A stretch of 64,000 nucleotides of DNA from the NCBI RefSeq assembly GCF_008365295.1, contig NZ_CP043505.1:2046001-2110000 (forward strand), given 5' to 3'. The notes under the pieces were generated by a model. The model did not search any database. It saw only the letters and a program-made list of their open reading frames with translations, and was not told the origin of the DNA. Source of the stretch: Agromyces intestinalis (lineage in GTDB: Bacteria; Actinomycetota; Actinomycetes; Actinomycetales; Microbacteriaceae). Shown piece by piece: positions 53,924 through 64,000 of the stretch (position 1 is its first letter; each line of letters starts with the position of its first letter). The position numbers and the translations under genes were made by a program.

Positions 53924-54438
53924 GTCGTCGAGTCCCAGGGAACGTCGTCGGCGAACCCGACCGGGGCGATCGGCACCACGAGCACGGGTCGGTGCTGGCG
54001 GTGCGCGAGGTGTGCGGCCACCGAGCCGCTGAAGAATTCGCGCAGCGTGCCGCGCACGCCGGGCTCGCGCGTGCCGACCACGATCATCGCCGCGTCGATC
54101 GCCTCGGCGAGATGCGCGAGCGCGCGTGTCGGGTCGCCGGCGAGGGCCCGAGGCTCCCAGGTCAGGTCGAGGGGATCGAGCAGCGCGTGCAGCCGACTGA
54201 GCAGGTCGGGATCGAACAACGCGCCGTCGGCGGGCTCGAGATCACCGGCGTCGGGGTCGACGGCAAGCGAGTGCACACTGCCGTCGGGATGCTCTTCGAC
54301 GACGTAGTGACCGGGGTCGACGGCTGCGCACACGAGGCGTGCGTGCAGCGCAGCAGCGAGCGACGCGGCCTGCCGTACGACGACGTCGGGCTGGTGCGAC
54401 GTGACGCCGACGACGACGGTTGCAGTTCTGCCGGTCAC
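53920..54438 (-). CDS. universal stress protein family protein
   Basis: A 172-residue UspA-like protein. The strand TATVVVGVTSHQPDVVVRQAASLAAALHARLVCAAV opens the fold and the ATP-type glycine loop VVGTREPGVRGTLREFFSGSVAAHLAHRQHRPVLVVPI closes it (G2xG9xGS pattern). GTG 54438 has GAGGAG upstream, better than earlier in-frame starts. It overlaps the first fluC gene, so its function may be linked to fluoride or acid stress. Confidence 0.85.
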   Translation of the reverse strand: MTGRTATVVVGVTSHQPDVVVRQAASLAAALHARLVCAAVDPGHYVVEEHPDGSVHSLAVDPDAGDLEPADGALFDPDLLSRLHALLDPLDLTWEPRALAGDPTRALAHLAEAIDAAMIVVGTREPGVRGTLREFFSGSVAAHLAHRQHRPVLVVPIAPVGFADDVPWDSTT

Positions 54439-54492
54439 GGGGTCTCCTCGGCGCCTGAGCGCTGCATCCAGTTTCCCACACCGCTCCCCCCC

Positions 54493-54592
54493 TCCCCTCT
54501 TCTCTCGTGCAAGGTCGATCCGCGTCACCACGGTCGGCGCGGCGCAACCTCACTCACGCAGATCGGCCTTGCACGAGAGAAGGGGGCAGGGG
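54493..54592. repeat. long intergenic hairpin, family A copy 2
   Basis: Arms near 54493-54525 and 54556-54592 pair with key words CTCTCGTGCAAGGTCGATC and GATCGGCCTTGCACGAGAG. It shares GTGCAAGG-CGAT and GAGTGAGG-TGCGCCG words with the element at 21992-22067, with differing loop bases. It lies between the starts and ends of two minus-strand genes and may end the RelA/SpoT-domain transcript. Confidence 0.7.
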
Positions 54593-54608
54593 GAAGCGCG
54601 CCGCCGGC

Positions 54609-55811
54609 TCACGCGAGGCTGATCGGTGCGAAGCCCTCGTCGTCGAGCGTGCCGGCCGGCGCGGCGAGGGCGACGTACCGGCTGCGCACGCTGAGCGCCG
54701 AGGCGTCGGGATTCACGTTCAGGTACTCGGCCACCACGCGGTACTCGGCCAGGCGGCCGTCGGGCACTCGGCTCTCGCGCACCGCGGTGCCGGCCACGAG
54801 CGCGGCCGAGAGTGCCGTCCAGTAGACGCCGATACCGCGGAACGATCGGGCGGGTCGCTGCGGCTCGGCGTCGGCGAGCAGGATGTCACGGGTCGTGTTC
54901 GCGCACGCGATCGCGAGTCGACGACCCAGCTCGGAGTACTCGGCGAAGCCGTCGGCGAGCTGCTCGTACCGGTGCCACCCGGCAGCGCGAACGACGCTGC
55001 GCAGCTCGCGGCCCGAGCCCGTGACGGCGCCGAACGGCACGTCGAGCGCGGCCGTGATGAGCTGGTCGAGCGTGCGCGAGTCGCCGTCGTACTGGATGAA
55101 CCGACCGATGTACCCGCGCTCGCCGCCGCCGTCGGCCCGCGAGGGCGGGGCGACCCGTGCCTCCTCGACCTGCCGGCGGATCTGGTCGAGGTTGTCGTCG
55201 GCCTGTTCGAGCAGCGCCGCCGAGAGCGCGAAGAGCCGGTCGACTTCGCGCGGGAGCTGTCGCGCCGACTTGTAGCGCAGGTCGTGCTCGAGCTCCGACC
55301 AGGTGTCGCTCAGTGCGGTGCGCAGCTGCACCTCGACCTGCGGAGCATCCGAGGCATCCGTCGTGCCATCCGACCCGACCGCCCTGACCGCGCCGGTGGC
55401 GACGCGCTCCTGACCCTCTTCGGGGATGCGGCCGACGAACTGCACCGAGCGGTAGCCGAACGCGTCGATCGGCAGCATCTCGGACTTGTCGACCCACGAG
55501 TCGTCGTCGACGATGAGGGCTTCGCGGACGACCTGCTCCATGGCGGGCAGGTCGCCCTCGAAGTGCGCGATCACCCGGACCCCGAGGATGTCGCGCACCT
55601 CGCGATCGGGCGCACGACGCACCTTGCGCTCGAAGGACTCGCGCGACTTTACCCGGGCAGTGACGTGGAAGTACTTGAATCCCGCCGCCTCGAGGCGGCG
55701 AGCGAAGTCGGCCTCGATGCGGCTGCGCAGCGCGCGGTACCGGCGAAGCTCGCGGTCGTACCGGGCGAGCTCGGCCGCGACCAGCCGCTCCTCCGAATCA
55801 CGCGTGTCCAC
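54609..55811 (-). CDS. RelA/SpoT-domain protein, putative small alarmone synthetase
   Basis: A 400-residue protein whose N-terminal half matches the (p)ppGpp synthetase domain: a basic helix, FKYFHVTARVKSRESFERKV, DILGVRVIAHFEGDLPAMEQVV, GYRSVQFVGRIP and EVQLRTALSDTWSELEHDLRYK (residues about 40-200). No HD hydrolase, TGS or ACT domain is present. The C-terminal 200 residues are helical and of unknown role. The GTG start lies six bases after a TAGCCT box, with no ribosome binding site. Synthesis of (p)ppGpp under stress is likely but not provable here. Confidence 0.85.
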   Translation of the reverse strand: MDTRDSEERLVAAELARYDRELRRYRALRSRIEADFARRLEAAGFKYFHVTARVKSRESFERKVRRAPDREVRDILGVRVIAHFEGDLPAMEQVVREALIVDDDSWVDKSEMLPIDAFGYRSVQFVGRIPEEGQERVATGAVRAVGSDGTTDASDAPQVEVQLRTALSDTWSELEHDLRYKSARQLPREVDRLFALSAALLEQADDNLDQIRRQVEEARVAPPSRADGGGERGYIGRFIQYDGDSRTLDQLITAALDVPFGAVTGSGRELRSVVRAAGWHRYEQLADGFAEYSELGRRLAIACANTTRDILLADAEPQRPARSFRGIGVYWTALSAALVAGTAVRESRVPDGRLAEYRVVAEYLNVNPDASALSVRSRYVALAAPAGTLDDEGFAPISLA

Positions 55812-55823
55812 ACCGGAAGGCTA
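55812..55823 (-). promoter_or_regulatory. leaderless -10 box before the RelA/SpoT-domain gene
   Basis: On the minus strand TAGCCT (55818-55823) is followed by six bases and the GTG at 55811, with no ribosome binding site. Confidence 0.45.
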
Positions 55824-55890
55824 GTGCGGGTCGCCCCGCGCGGGCCGTGCCGCAGCCCGAGCGCCGTGGAATACCGTGCACCCACCGAGA

Positions 55891-55911
55891 GTTGAGTCAA
55901 ATGCGCTCAAG
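55891..55911. promoter_or_regulatory. HAIR operator 1 (HspR site)
   Basis: GTTGAGT-N7-GCTCAAG matches the HspR inverted repeat consensus CTTGAGT-N7-ACTCAAG with two end differences. It lies about 180 bases before dnaK, upstream of a TTGACA -35 box (55927-55932). Confidence 0.75.
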
Positions 55912-55953
55912 TTTCGCGATCTCGACTTGACACGTTCGAGTCGCTGCGTGACA

Positions 55954-55974
55954 CTTGAGCCGTTGAGACTCAAG
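55954..55974. promoter_or_regulatory. HAIR operator 2 (HspR site)
   Basis: CTTGAGC-N7-ACTCAAG differs from consensus at one position. It overlaps the expected -10 region 17 bases after TTGACA, so bound HspR would block RNA polymerase. HspR is encoded at the end of this operon. Confidence 0.85.
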
Positions 55975-56087
55975 TCTCGACGTCACCGACTTTCGGCCGC
56001 GGGCGGGCACCGCCGGGCCACCAGTCCGGAAAGGGTCCGGCACGGGGCATCCGTGCGGTTCCTTCCGGGCGAGAAGGAGAAACACAC

Positions 56088-57956
<1,869 letters not shown>

Positions 57957-57958
57957 CC

Positions 57959-58600
57959 ATGGCTTCCGAGGAAGACCGGAACCACGAGGAGCCGATCGTC
58001 CGCGACAAGCGGCGGATCGACCCCGAGACGGGTGCGGTTCGGCAGCCCGAGGGGCAGGGCGAGACGGATGTTTCGCACGAGGCATCCGCTCAGCCCGGGT
58101 CCGCGGACGGCGACGCCGGCGACGACGAGCGCGAGCTCACCGTCGACGACATCCTGAACGCGGCGCAGGCCGAAGTGCAGGACCCGACCGACGAGCACCT
58201 GGCCGACCTCAAGCGGGTCACCGCCGAGTACGCCAACTACCGTCGGCGCACCGAGCAGAACCGCGAGCTCGAGCGCGAGCGCGCGGTCGGTGCGGCGGTC
58301 GCGGTGCTGCTGCCCGTGCTCGACGATCTCGACCGGGCCGAGAAGCACGGCGACCTCGAGGGCGACACCCCGTTCGTCACGATCGCCGCCAAGCTGCGCG
58401 CCGCGACCGAGAAGCTCGGGCTCGAGCGATTCGGCGAGGTGGGCGAGGTGTTCGACCCGCAGCGGCACGAGGCGATCTTCCAGCAGCCCTCGCCCGACGT
58501 CGACGCCGACACGGTCGCCGACGTCGTCGAGGCGGGCTACACGCTCGGCAGCGTCCAGCTGCGCCCGGCGAAGGTCGTGGTGCACACCCCGGCGTCCTGA
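57959..58600 (+). CDS. grpE: nucleotide exchange factor GrpE
   Basis: Releases ADP from DnaK. A 213-residue protein with an acidic N-terminus of about 60 residues, a long helix (DLKRVTAEYANYRRRTEQNRELERERAVGAAVAVLLPVLDDLDRAEKHGDLEG) and the beta-wing signature RFGEVGEVFDPQRHEAIFQQP...VVEAGYTLGSVQLRPAKVVV. It starts two bases after the dnaK stop region and is part of the same operon. Confidence 0.97.
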   Translation: MASEEDRNHEEPIVRDKRRIDPETGAVRQPEGQGETDVSHEASAQPGSADGDAGDDERELTVDDILNAAQAEVQDPTDEHLADLKRVTAEYANYRRRTEQNRELERERAVGAAVAVLLPVLDDLDRAEKHGDLEGDTPFVTIAAKLRAATEKLGLERFGEVGEVFDPQRHEAIFQQPSPDVDADTVADVVEAGYTLGSVQLRPAKVVVHTPAS

Positions 58601-58615
58601 CGGACGCCACATCCG

Positions 58616-58692
58616 CCGCCGAGCGTTTCCGTTCGCGCCGAGCGTTTCCGTACCAGCGGAAACCAGTGGTGCGAACGGAAACACTCGGCGGC
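58616..58692. repeat. long hairpin between grpE and dnaJ
   Basis: Left arm GCCGCCGAGCGTTTCCGTTCG... (58616-58650) pairs with ...CGAACGGAAACACTCGGCGGC (58657-58692) with a few mismatches. The left arm contains GAGCGTTTCCG twice. Located inside the heat-shock operon, it may lower dnaJ-hspR expression or stabilise the dnaK-grpE messenger. Confidence 0.7.
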
Positions 58693-58726
58693 ACGACAGA
58701 CTGAACAGCAGAGAGAGGAGGCGCCC

Positions 58727-59719
58727 GTGGCCAGTCAGGATTGGTTCGACAAGGACTTCTACCAGGTGCTCGGCGTCTCCAAGGACGCGAGCGACGCCGA
58801 CATCAAGAAGGCGTACCGCAAGCTCGCCCGCAAGTACCACCCCGACCAGAACCCGGGCGATGCCGCGGCGGAGGCGAAGTTCAAAGAGATCAGCGAGGCG
58901 AACTCGGTGCTCTCCGACCCCGAGGAGCGCAAGGAGTACGACGCGATCCGCGCGATGGGGTCGGGCGCGCGTTTCACCGCCCCCGGTGGGCAGGGTGCCG
59001 GCGGCTTCGAGGACGTCTTCGGCGGCATGTTCGGCCAGGGCGGCGGCGGCCAGCGCTTCACGTTCCAGCAGGGCGCGGGCGGCGAGTACGACGACCTGCT
59101 CGGCGGGTTGTTCGGCGGCGGCCGGTTCGGGCAGTCGACGGGCGGCTACCGCGGCTTCGGCGGTCCGACGCCGGGCCGGGATGTCACGGCCACGACCACG
59201 CTCGACTTCATCACCGCGACCCGGGGCGACCAGGTGACCCTGCAGACGGCCGAGGGCAAGCCCGTGACGGTGAACATCCCCGCCGGCGTCGCCGACGGGC
59301 AGAAGATCCGGCTGCGCGGCAAGGGTCACCCGTCACCCGACGGCGGCGCGAACGGCGACATGATCCTCACCGTCAACGTGCGCAAGCACCCCGTGTTCGA
59401 GCGTGACGGGTTGAACCTGCGAGTCACCGTGCCGGTGACCTTCGAAGAGGCAGCGTTGGGCGCGACGATCCAGGTGCCGACGCTCGGCGGCGACCCGGTG
59501 AAGCTCAAGGTCGCGCCGGGAACCCCGAGCGGCCGGGTGCTGCGCGTGAAGGGCCGAGGCGTCGCGACGAAGAAGGGCACGGGCGACCTACTCGCCGTCG
59601 TGCAGGTGGCGGTGCCCTCGCATCTCTCGAAGGAGGCCGAGGAGCGGTTGCGCGAGTTCGCAGCGCTGCTGCCCGACGAGAACCCCCGCGATGACCTCAT
59701 CGCGCGCGCCAAGGGGTAG
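58727..59719 (+). CDS. DnaJ family co-chaperone without zinc finger
   Basis: Stimulates DnaK ATPase. A 330-residue protein with J domain (about 9-75; HPD at 38-40), a Gly/Phe-rich region (about 85-150) and two C-terminal beta-barrel domains ([18 protein letters not shown] and [18 protein letters not shown]). The CxxCxGxG zinc finger of class A DnaJ is missing, so it is a class B (CbpA-like) type, as usual for the DnaJ1 of the actinobacterial dnaK operon. It starts at GTG 58727, with GAGAGGAGG upstream. Confidence 0.95.
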   Translation: MASQDWFDKDFYQVLGVSKDASDADIKKAYRKLARKYHPDQNPGDAAAEAKFKEISEANSVLSDPEERKEYDAIRAMGSGARFTAPGGQGAGGFEDVFGGMFGQGGGGQRFTFQQGAGGEYDDLLGGLFGGGRFGQSTGGYRGFGGPTPGRDVTATTTLDFITATRGDQVTLQTAEGKPVTVNIPAGVADGQKIRLRGKGHPSPDGGANGDMILTVNVRKHPVFERDGLNLRVTVPVTFEEAALGATIQVPTLGGDPVKLKVAPGTPSGRVLRVKGRGVATKKGTGDLLAVVQVAVPSHLSKEAEERLREFAALLPDENPRDDLIARAKG

Positions 59720-59722
59720 GCG

Positions 59723-60136
59723 ATGGACGAGACGAGCCCGATCTTCGTGATCTCCGTCGCGGCCGAGCTCGCCGGCATGCATCCGCAGACCCTGCGCCAG
59801 TACGACCGGCTCGGGCTCGTCTCGCCGAGCCGCACCGCCGGCAAGTCGCGCCGCTACTCGATGCGCGATGTCGTGCAGCTGCGCGAGATCGCCCAGCTGT
59901 CGAGCGAGGGCGTCAGCCTCGAGGGCATCCGCCGCGTGCTCGGCCTCGAGGACGAGGTGTCGGCGCTGCGCACCCGGGTGCGCGAGCTCGAGGCGATGCT
60001 CGCCGATGAGATGCTGAACCGCCCCGGCCGGCGCGTGTTCGCCGCGGGCTCGGCAGGCGACATCGTCACCATCAAGGCCGGCACGCGCGTGCGCCGCGAG
60101 AATGCCCTCGTCGTCTGGCGGCCGCTCGACCGGTAG
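59723..60136 (+). CDS. hspR: heat-shock repressor HspR (MerR family)
   Basis: A 137-residue repressor of the dnaK operon. The MerR helix-turn-helix reads FVISVAAELAGMHPQTLRQYDRLGLVSPSRTAGKSRRYSMRDVVQLREIAQLSSEGVSLEGIRRVL, followed by a coiled coil (about 75-95) and a C-terminal tail. It starts three bases after the dnaJ stop. Its expected operators (HAIR) lie before dnaK, closing the feedback loop. Confidence 0.96.
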   Translation: MDETSPIFVISVAAELAGMHPQTLRQYDRLGLVSPSRTAGKSRRYSMRDVVQLREIAQLSSEGVSLEGIRRVLGLEDEVSALRTRVRELEAMLADEMLNRPGRRVFAAGSAGDIVTIKAGTRVRRENALVVWRPLDR

Positions 60137-60145
60137 CCCGTCGCC

Positions 60146-60189
60146 GGCCGAGTAGCGCCAGTGCGAAGCGGCAACGCGTATCGAGACCG
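60146..60189. repeat. dispersed repeat, copy 4 (inverted)
   Basis: CCGAGTAGCGCC...CGCGTATCGAGACC is the reverse complement of the pattern at 18620. It lies between the convergent hspR and secreted-protein genes. Confidence 0.6.
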
Positions 60190-60214
60190 ACGCAACCGAC
60201 GCGCCGCGCAGGCG

Positions 60215-60931
60215 TCAGCGGCCCCAGGCGCTCGCCGGGGCCTCGATCGCCTCGACGGGGCGGGTCGACCAGTGCGTGCCGTTGCCGTAGTGGCTTCCGG
60301 CCCACGGCGATGCCCAGATGGCGCGAGCCGTGGCATCCGCGTCGTCTCCCACCTCGAGCGCCGCCTCGATCGCGTCGTAGAACGCGTAGCGGCGCAGGCT
60401 GTCGGCCGCGTAGTACGCGCCGGTGACGAGGGTGTCGTAGCTGCCGAGGCCCGATCCGCCGCCCGATCCGTTGCCGTTGTTCAGCGGGTTGTTGCGGTTC
60501 CACCAGTTGTCGACGCCGTTCTCCTGGCGCATCCACCGCAGAATGACGGTGACGTTCGCCTCGGTCACGGGGAACCCGCCGTCGACGAGCACGAGTTTGG
60601 CCCAGTCGTGGTTCGTGCCCCCCTCGATGAGGGTCTCGGGCCCGGTCGAGGCGACGTACGAGTCCTCGGAGACGCCGGGCACCGCGCCCCCGGCGTCGAC
60701 GGCGACGCGCTGCAGGCGGTCGTGCGTGAGCGATGAGGCGGCGACGGCGGGATCGGCCAGAAGCGGCGGCGCGGTGGGTGCGATCGCGAGGGTCGCGAGC
60801 AACCCGCCGACCGCGAAAGTGGCCAGGAGAGCGCCGAATCGGCGCACCGTGCGGGTACGTCCGACGGGCGTCGCGCCCGACTTCGGCGCGACGCGGCGGC
60901 CCCCCGGCTGGCTTCGGCGTGTTTCCCGCAT
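60215..60931 (-). CDS. secreted protein of unknown function (lysozyme-like appearance)
   Basis: A 238-residue protein with a twin-basic N-terminus (RETRRSQPGGRR...RTRTVRRFGALLATFAVGGLLATLAIAPTAPPLLA), a signal-anchor type sequence. The extracytoplasmic part has VTVILRWMRQENGVDNWWNRNNPLNNG and GSYDTLVTGAYYAADSLRRY, reminiscent of peptidoglycan- or glycan-degrading lysozyme-like folds, but without a clear catalytic motif. The ATG at 60931 fits the signal peptide; the open frame extends further upstream without support. It is divergent from the methyltransferase gene. Confidence 0.7.
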   Translation of the reverse strand: MRETRRSQPGGRRVAPKSGATPVGRTRTVRRFGALLATFAVGGLLATLAIAPTAPPLLADPAVAASSLTHDRLQRVAVDAGGAVPGVSEDSYVASTGPETLIEGGTNHDWAKLVLVDGGFPVTEANVTVILRWMRQENGVDNWWNRNNPLNNGNGSGGGSGLGSYDTLVTGAYYAADSLRRYAFYDAIEAALEVGDDADATARAIWASPWAGSHYGNGTHWSTRPVEAIEAPASAWGR

Positions 60932-60988
60932 GCCTGACCGAGGGTAGCAAACACCGGCTGAACCCTCACCGTGACCCCCGAGTGCGGG

Positions 60989-61000
60989 TAACCTGCCCGG
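60989..61000 (+). promoter_or_regulatory. leaderless -10 box before the methyltransferase gene
   Basis: TAACCT at 60989-60994 is followed by six bases and the GTG at 61001; there is no ribosome binding site. Confidence 0.5.
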
Positions 61001-62167
61001 GTGGAACTCAGCGATCTCCGCAGGCGCCCCGACGTGAGCGCACCCGGACTCGAGGCCTCCGACGCGGCCGACCGGCTCATCCTCGATGAGGCCCGGCCGT
61101 TCGTCGATGCGCTCGTCGCCGACCTCGGCGCGACCGCCGCGGGGGCCCGGGTCGCGGTGATCGGCGACACGCACGGCGCGCTGGCCCTCGGCACCGCCGC
61201 AGCGCACGGGTTGCGTGGCATCCGAGTGCACCAGGACGCCCTGCTCGGCGAGCGCGCGATCGCCGAGAACGCGCGCCGGGTCGGTTTCGCCGACGCAGTG
61301 CGGGTGCTACCGGCCGAGGCCGCCCTCGTCGAGGGTGCCCGCGTCGTGCTGCTGCGGCTGCCGCGGTCGCTCGATGCCCTCGACGAGGTCGCGGCGCTGA
61401 TCGCCGAATACGCGGACGACGACGTGGTCGTCGTCGCGGGCGGGCGGCTGAAGCACATGAGCCCGGCCATGAATCACGTGCTGCTGCGCCACTTCGGGCG
61501 GGTGGACGTGAGTCACGCCAGGCAGAAGTCGCGGGTGCTGGTCGTGCGCGAGCCGCATCCGGCCGGCATGGGCGCGATCACAGGGCCGGATGCCGCGTGG
61601 CCGCGCCGCGCGCACGATGACGAACTCGACATCGACATCGTCTCGCACGGCGGCGCGTTCGCCGGCACCTCGGTCGACATCGGCACCCGCTTCCTGATCG
61701 CCGAACTGCCCGTCGCGATCGGCGGCGAGCGGCCCGAACGCGCGATCGACCTGGCGTGCGGCACCGGCGTCGTCGCGGTGGCCCTGGCCCGACTGCTGCC
61801 GGCCGCGCAGGTCGAGGCGTACGACCAGTCGGCGGTGGCCGTGCGGTCGGCGCGCGAGACGGCCGAGGCGAACGGTGTCGCCGACCGCATCCGGGTCGAG
61901 CGCGCCGACGCGCTCGAACTCGTCGGCGACGGGATCGCCGACCTCGTGGTGCTGAATCCGCCGTTCCATGCGGGCGGCGCTCTGACGACCGCGCTCGCCG
62001 AGCGGCTGTTCGCCGACGCGGGCCGCGCTCTGCGGCCGGGCGGACGGCTCGTGACCGTCTGGAACTCGCATCTGAGGTACCGTCAGGCCCTGCAGCGACT
62101 CGTCGGTCCGACGCGGCAGATCGCCCGGAATCCGAAGTTCACGGTGACCGTCTCGACACGTCTCTGA
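61001..62167 (+). CDS. RsmC/RlmG-type class I methyltransferase
   Basis: A 388-residue SAM-dependent methyltransferase with two fold copies as in RsmC and RlmG (rRNA guanine-N2 enzymes). The N-terminal copy is degenerate ([14 protein letters not shown]). The C-terminal copy has the SAM loop [20 protein letters not shown] (about 245-265), [13 protein letters not shown] and the catalytic NPPFH motif (about 322). [17 protein letters not shown] precedes the SAM site as in RsmC. Probably methylates 16S or 23S rRNA. The GTG at 61001 fits a -10 box six bases upstream. Confidence 0.88.
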   Translation: MELSDLRRRPDVSAPGLEASDAADRLILDEARPFVDALVADLGATAAGARVAVIGDTHGALALGTAAAHGLRGIRVHQDALLGERAIAENARRVGFADAVRVLPAEAALVEGARVVLLRLPRSLDALDEVAALIAEYADDDVVVVAGGRLKHMSPAMNHVLLRHFGRVDVSHARQKSRVLVVREPHPAGMGAITGPDAAWPRRAHDDELDIDIVSHGGAFAGTSVDIGTRFLIAELPVAIGGERPERAIDLACGTGVVAVALARLLPAAQVEAYDQSAVAVRSARETAEANGVADRIRVERADALELVGDGIADLVVLNPPFHAGGALTTALAERLFADAGRALRPGGRLVTVWNSHLRYRQALQRLVGPTRQIARNPKFTVTVSTRL

Positions 62168-62219
62168 GGCGGCGCCGGGCGGGGATGCATCCATCGGGCG
62201 ATCGTGTCAGGCTGGGAGG

Positions 62220-62510
62220 ATGACCGACACGCTCGAGCTCCACGACCTCGACGTCGCGACCATCGCGACCGTCGACCGGCCGTGGAATGTCGTCGTGTGG
62301 GACGACCCGGTCAACCTCATGACGTACGTCACCTACGTGTTCCAGACGTACTTCGGGTTCGCACGCGAGCAGGCCGAACGGTTGATGCTGCGGGTGCACA
62401 CCGAGGGGCGCGCCGTGGTGGCGACGGGCAACCGCGAGGCGATGGAGCGGCACGTCGTCGCCATGCACGGCTACGGATTGCAGGCCACGGTCGTGAGGGC
62501 CGAGCCATGA
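62220..62510 (+). CDS. clpS: ClpS, adaptor of the Clp protease
   Basis: Delivers N-degron substrates to ClpC/ClpP. A 96-residue protein with [27 protein letters not shown], the specificity region NLM-YV, and the closing [33 protein letters not shown] precedes the ATG directly. The stop overlaps the DUF2017 gene (ATGA at 62507-62510), a conserved actinobacterial arrangement. Confidence 0.96.
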   Translation: MTDTLELHDLDVATIATVDRPWNVVVWDDPVNLMTYVTYVFQTYFGFAREQAERLMLRVHTEGRAVVATGNREAMERHVVAMHGYGLQATVVRAEP

Positions 62511-62995
62511 TCGTCGCCGGCCGCGACGGAGGCGACGGGGTTCGCCTGGTGCTCGAGGCCGAGGAGGCGATGCTGCTGTCCGAGCTCGCCGACCAAGTCG
62601 ACTCGGTGCTGCTGCTCGGCACCGAGGACGACCCGGCCCTCGGGCGGCTGCTGCCCAACGCCTACCCCGATGATGCCTCGGCGTCGCGCGACTACACGCG
62701 GTACACCCGCGAGAGCCTCGTCGACGGAAAGCGCCAGGCCGCGCAGTCGGTGCGCGACGCGACGGCGGCGCCCGGCGAGCGCGGGCTGGTCGAGATCGAA
62801 CTCGACCAGTCGCAGGCGTGGGGGTGGCTGACGTTCCTCACCGACCTGCGGCTCATCCTCGCCGAACGGGTCGGCGTCGTCGAGGAGGGCACCGACGACG
62901 CCGACGAGTCGCGCGACGACTACCTGCGGGCGGCGTACGAGTGGGCGGGATTCGTGCAGGGCTCGATGCTCGAGGTGCTCGACCCGATGCCCTGA
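62507..62995 (+). CDS. DUF2017 family protein
   Basis: A 162-residue cytoplasmic protein of unknown function, almost always next to clpS in actinobacteria. [44 protein letters not shown] and the C-terminal helices [18 protein letters not shown] and [20 protein letters not shown] are family features. Translational coupling to clpS suggests a role around Clp-dependent proteolysis (inference). Confidence 0.92.
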   Translation: MIVAGRDGGDGVRLVLEAEEAMLLSELADQVDSVLLLGTEDDPALGRLLPNAYPDDASASRDYTRYTRESLVDGKRQAAQSVRDATAAPGERGLVEIELDQSQAWGWLTFLTDLRLILAERVGVVEEGTDDADESRDDYLRAAYEWAGFVQGSMLEVLDPMP

Positions 62996-63072
62996 CGGCG
63001 TGATGCTCGACCCGATCCGCCCCCGGTGGCAGGCTGGTGCCGACGCGGCAGGGGGCCGCGAGGGGAGCATCC

Positions 63073-64000
63073 ATGACCGAGATCGCCGCCGCCGAGACAT
63101 CCATCGATCCTGACCGCCCACCCGATGGGGCACCGGCCCATGCAGCCGAGAAGCGCCGGGCCACCTCGCTGGCAGAGATCGTCCGCCGCCCGGCGGAGAA
63201 CGCCGAGTCGCTCGAATCGGTCGCGCTCATCATCGGGTCGTTCGCGTTCGCGGTGGGAGCGGTCGCCGCGCTGATCGCGTTCTGGAACCGCGACGTGCCG
63301 ATCTCGGGGGCCGGGTCGATCGGCGAGTTCGTCGCGATCAGCGGTGCGCTGGTCGCGATCGCCGCGTTCGTGTTGGGGCGGCTGGTGCTGCGGTCGCCGA
63401 GCACCGCCCTGCAGCGCGAGGTCGGCCCGGGGCTGGCGGTCGCGGGCGCCCGCCTGCACTGGTTCGACCTCACCGCGCTCGCGCTCGCGCACGGTGCGGT
63501 CGTGCTCATCGCCTGGCTCGGCCTGTCGAATGTGCTCGAGCGCAGCTTCATCGGCGCCGTCGTGTTCACGGTGCCCGCGGTCGCGCTCACCGGCGTCGGG
63601 CTGGCGGTGAGCGCCTACGCGGTGTTCCTGTCGGCGGCGCGGCTCACCCCGATGCTGCTGTCGCTGGTGCTCGCGGTGTTCCTCGTGGTCGGGGCGATCA
63701 CGAGCATGCTGGGCGCGAGCGATCCGCTCTGGTGGCAGAAGAACCTGTCGGCCCTCGGCATCGGCCACGATGCATCCGCCATCGCCTTCAACCTGACGCT
63801 CATCATCGCCGGCGCGATCGTCACGATCATCGCCCGCTACTGCACCGCGTCCCTGCCGATCGCGACGCCGCTCGATCGGCGGCATCGCAACGTGGTGCGC
63901 AACGGGCTGGCGCTCATCGGCATCTTCCTCGCCTGCGTGGGCGTCTTCTCGGTCGACCAGTTCTTCTGGGTGCACAACTCGGTCGCCACGGGCATGGCGG
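63073..64000 (+). CDS. DUF998-like membrane protein, partial (cut by window end)
   Basis: The first 309 residues of an integral membrane protein. After a hydrophilic N-terminus of about 45 residues come about eight helices, including SVALIIGSFAFAVGAVAALIAFW, FVAISGALVAIAAFVLGRLVL, AVVFTVPAVALTGVGLAVSAY and LALIGIFLACVGVFSVDQFFWVHN. DPLWWQKNLSALG and FNLTLIIAG with FFWVHN match DUF998-type proteins of unknown function. AGGGGAG precedes ATG 63073. The C-terminus lies beyond the window. Confidence 0.8.
   Translation, partial: MTEIAAAETSIDPDRPPDGAPAHAAEKRRATSLAEIVRRPAENAESLESVALIIGSFAFAVGAVAALIAFWNRDVPISGAGSIGEFVAISGALVAIAAFVLGRLVLRSPSTALQREVGPGLAVAGARLHWFDLTALALAHGAVVLIAWLGLSNVLERSFIGAVVFTVPAVALTGVGLAVSAYAVFLSAARLTPMLLSLVLAVFLVVGAITSMLGASDPLWWQKNLSALGIGHDASAIAFNLTLIIAGAIVTIIARYCTASLPIATPLDRRHRNVVRNGLALIGIFLACVGVFSVDQFFWVHNSVATGMA

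Noticed and set aside
54439..54608. fluoride riboswitch before the fluC operon
   Set aside because: The region was read for the conserved crcB-motif segments, but only a palindromic hairpin of another repeat family was found.

Overview
The window is high-GC actinobacterial DNA, most likely from the family Microbacteriaceae (Agromyces-like). Reasons: very high GC with strong third-position bias; a dcd gene whose product has the actinobacterial bifunctional sequence pattern; a dnaK-grpE-dnaJ-hspR operon with HAIR operators instead of CIRCE; clpS followed by a DUF2017 gene; a RIO-type kinase; and many starts sitting 6-7 bases after a TANNNT -10 box (leaderless promoters). No plasmid, phage, IS element or CRISPR array was seen.

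Layout. 1-1.5 kb: the first bases of a probable L-rhamnose mutarotase gene, a DUF2200 gene, a 5'-truncated four-carbon acid sugar kinase beside a 19-bp perfect inverted repeat, and a tRNA-Gly(CCC). 1.6-12.3 kb: metabolic and regulatory genes (lipoprotein, dcd, pncC, ybdK-type ligase, flavoprotein, FAD/Rieske oxidoreductase, hydrolase/TetR pair with operators, and two divergent MarR-like regulators with His-rich or Gly/Pro/Phe-rich low-complexity tails). 12.4-21.9 kb: a beta-glucoside use locus, with a TetR regulator divergent from a GH3 beta-glucosidase and a five-gene class-5 ABC importer. 22-34.7 kb: alcohol dehydrogenase, ExeM/NucH-like secreted nuclease, ferredoxin-NADP reductase, MFS transporter, secreted beta-propeller protein, RIO kinase preceded by a 19-codon leader ORF, and an arsR-sulP operon.

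34.8-52.7 kb is the striking part: a compact enediyne biosynthetic gene cluster. It contains the canonical five-gene warhead cassette unbL-unbV-unbU-pksE-tebC in canonical order, and its iterative polyketide synthase carries KS-AT-ACP-KR-DH-PPTase domains with the key residues visible. The cassette is extended upstream by a UbiB-like kinase, a START/SRPBCC protein (the fold of the calicheamicin self-sacrifice protein CalC) and an MFS exporter. These eight genes are joined by seven consecutive 4-base ATGA/GTGA overlaps. Around them lie an AraC-GyrI regulator, an unknown 398-residue protein, an HxlR-SCP2 regulator, a flavin reductase (E6-like) and a polytopic membrane protein. A 17-bp identical dyad sequence lies upstream of both the main operon and the membrane-protein gene, and may be the cluster operator. 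Base composition is visibly less GC-rich here than in the flanks, which suggests acquisition between sulP and the fluC pair. No P450, glycosyltransferase, halogenase or apoprotein gene is present, so the pathway looks stripped down.

53-64 kb returns to backbone: a fluC pair with a universal stress protein, a RelA/SpoT-domain protein, the dnaK operon, a secreted unknown protein, a RsmC/RlmG-type methyltransferase, clpS-DUF2017, and a DUF998-like membrane protein cut by the window end. Several intergenic hairpins and a dispersed GGTCTCGATAC...CTCGACCA-type repeat mark the backbone.
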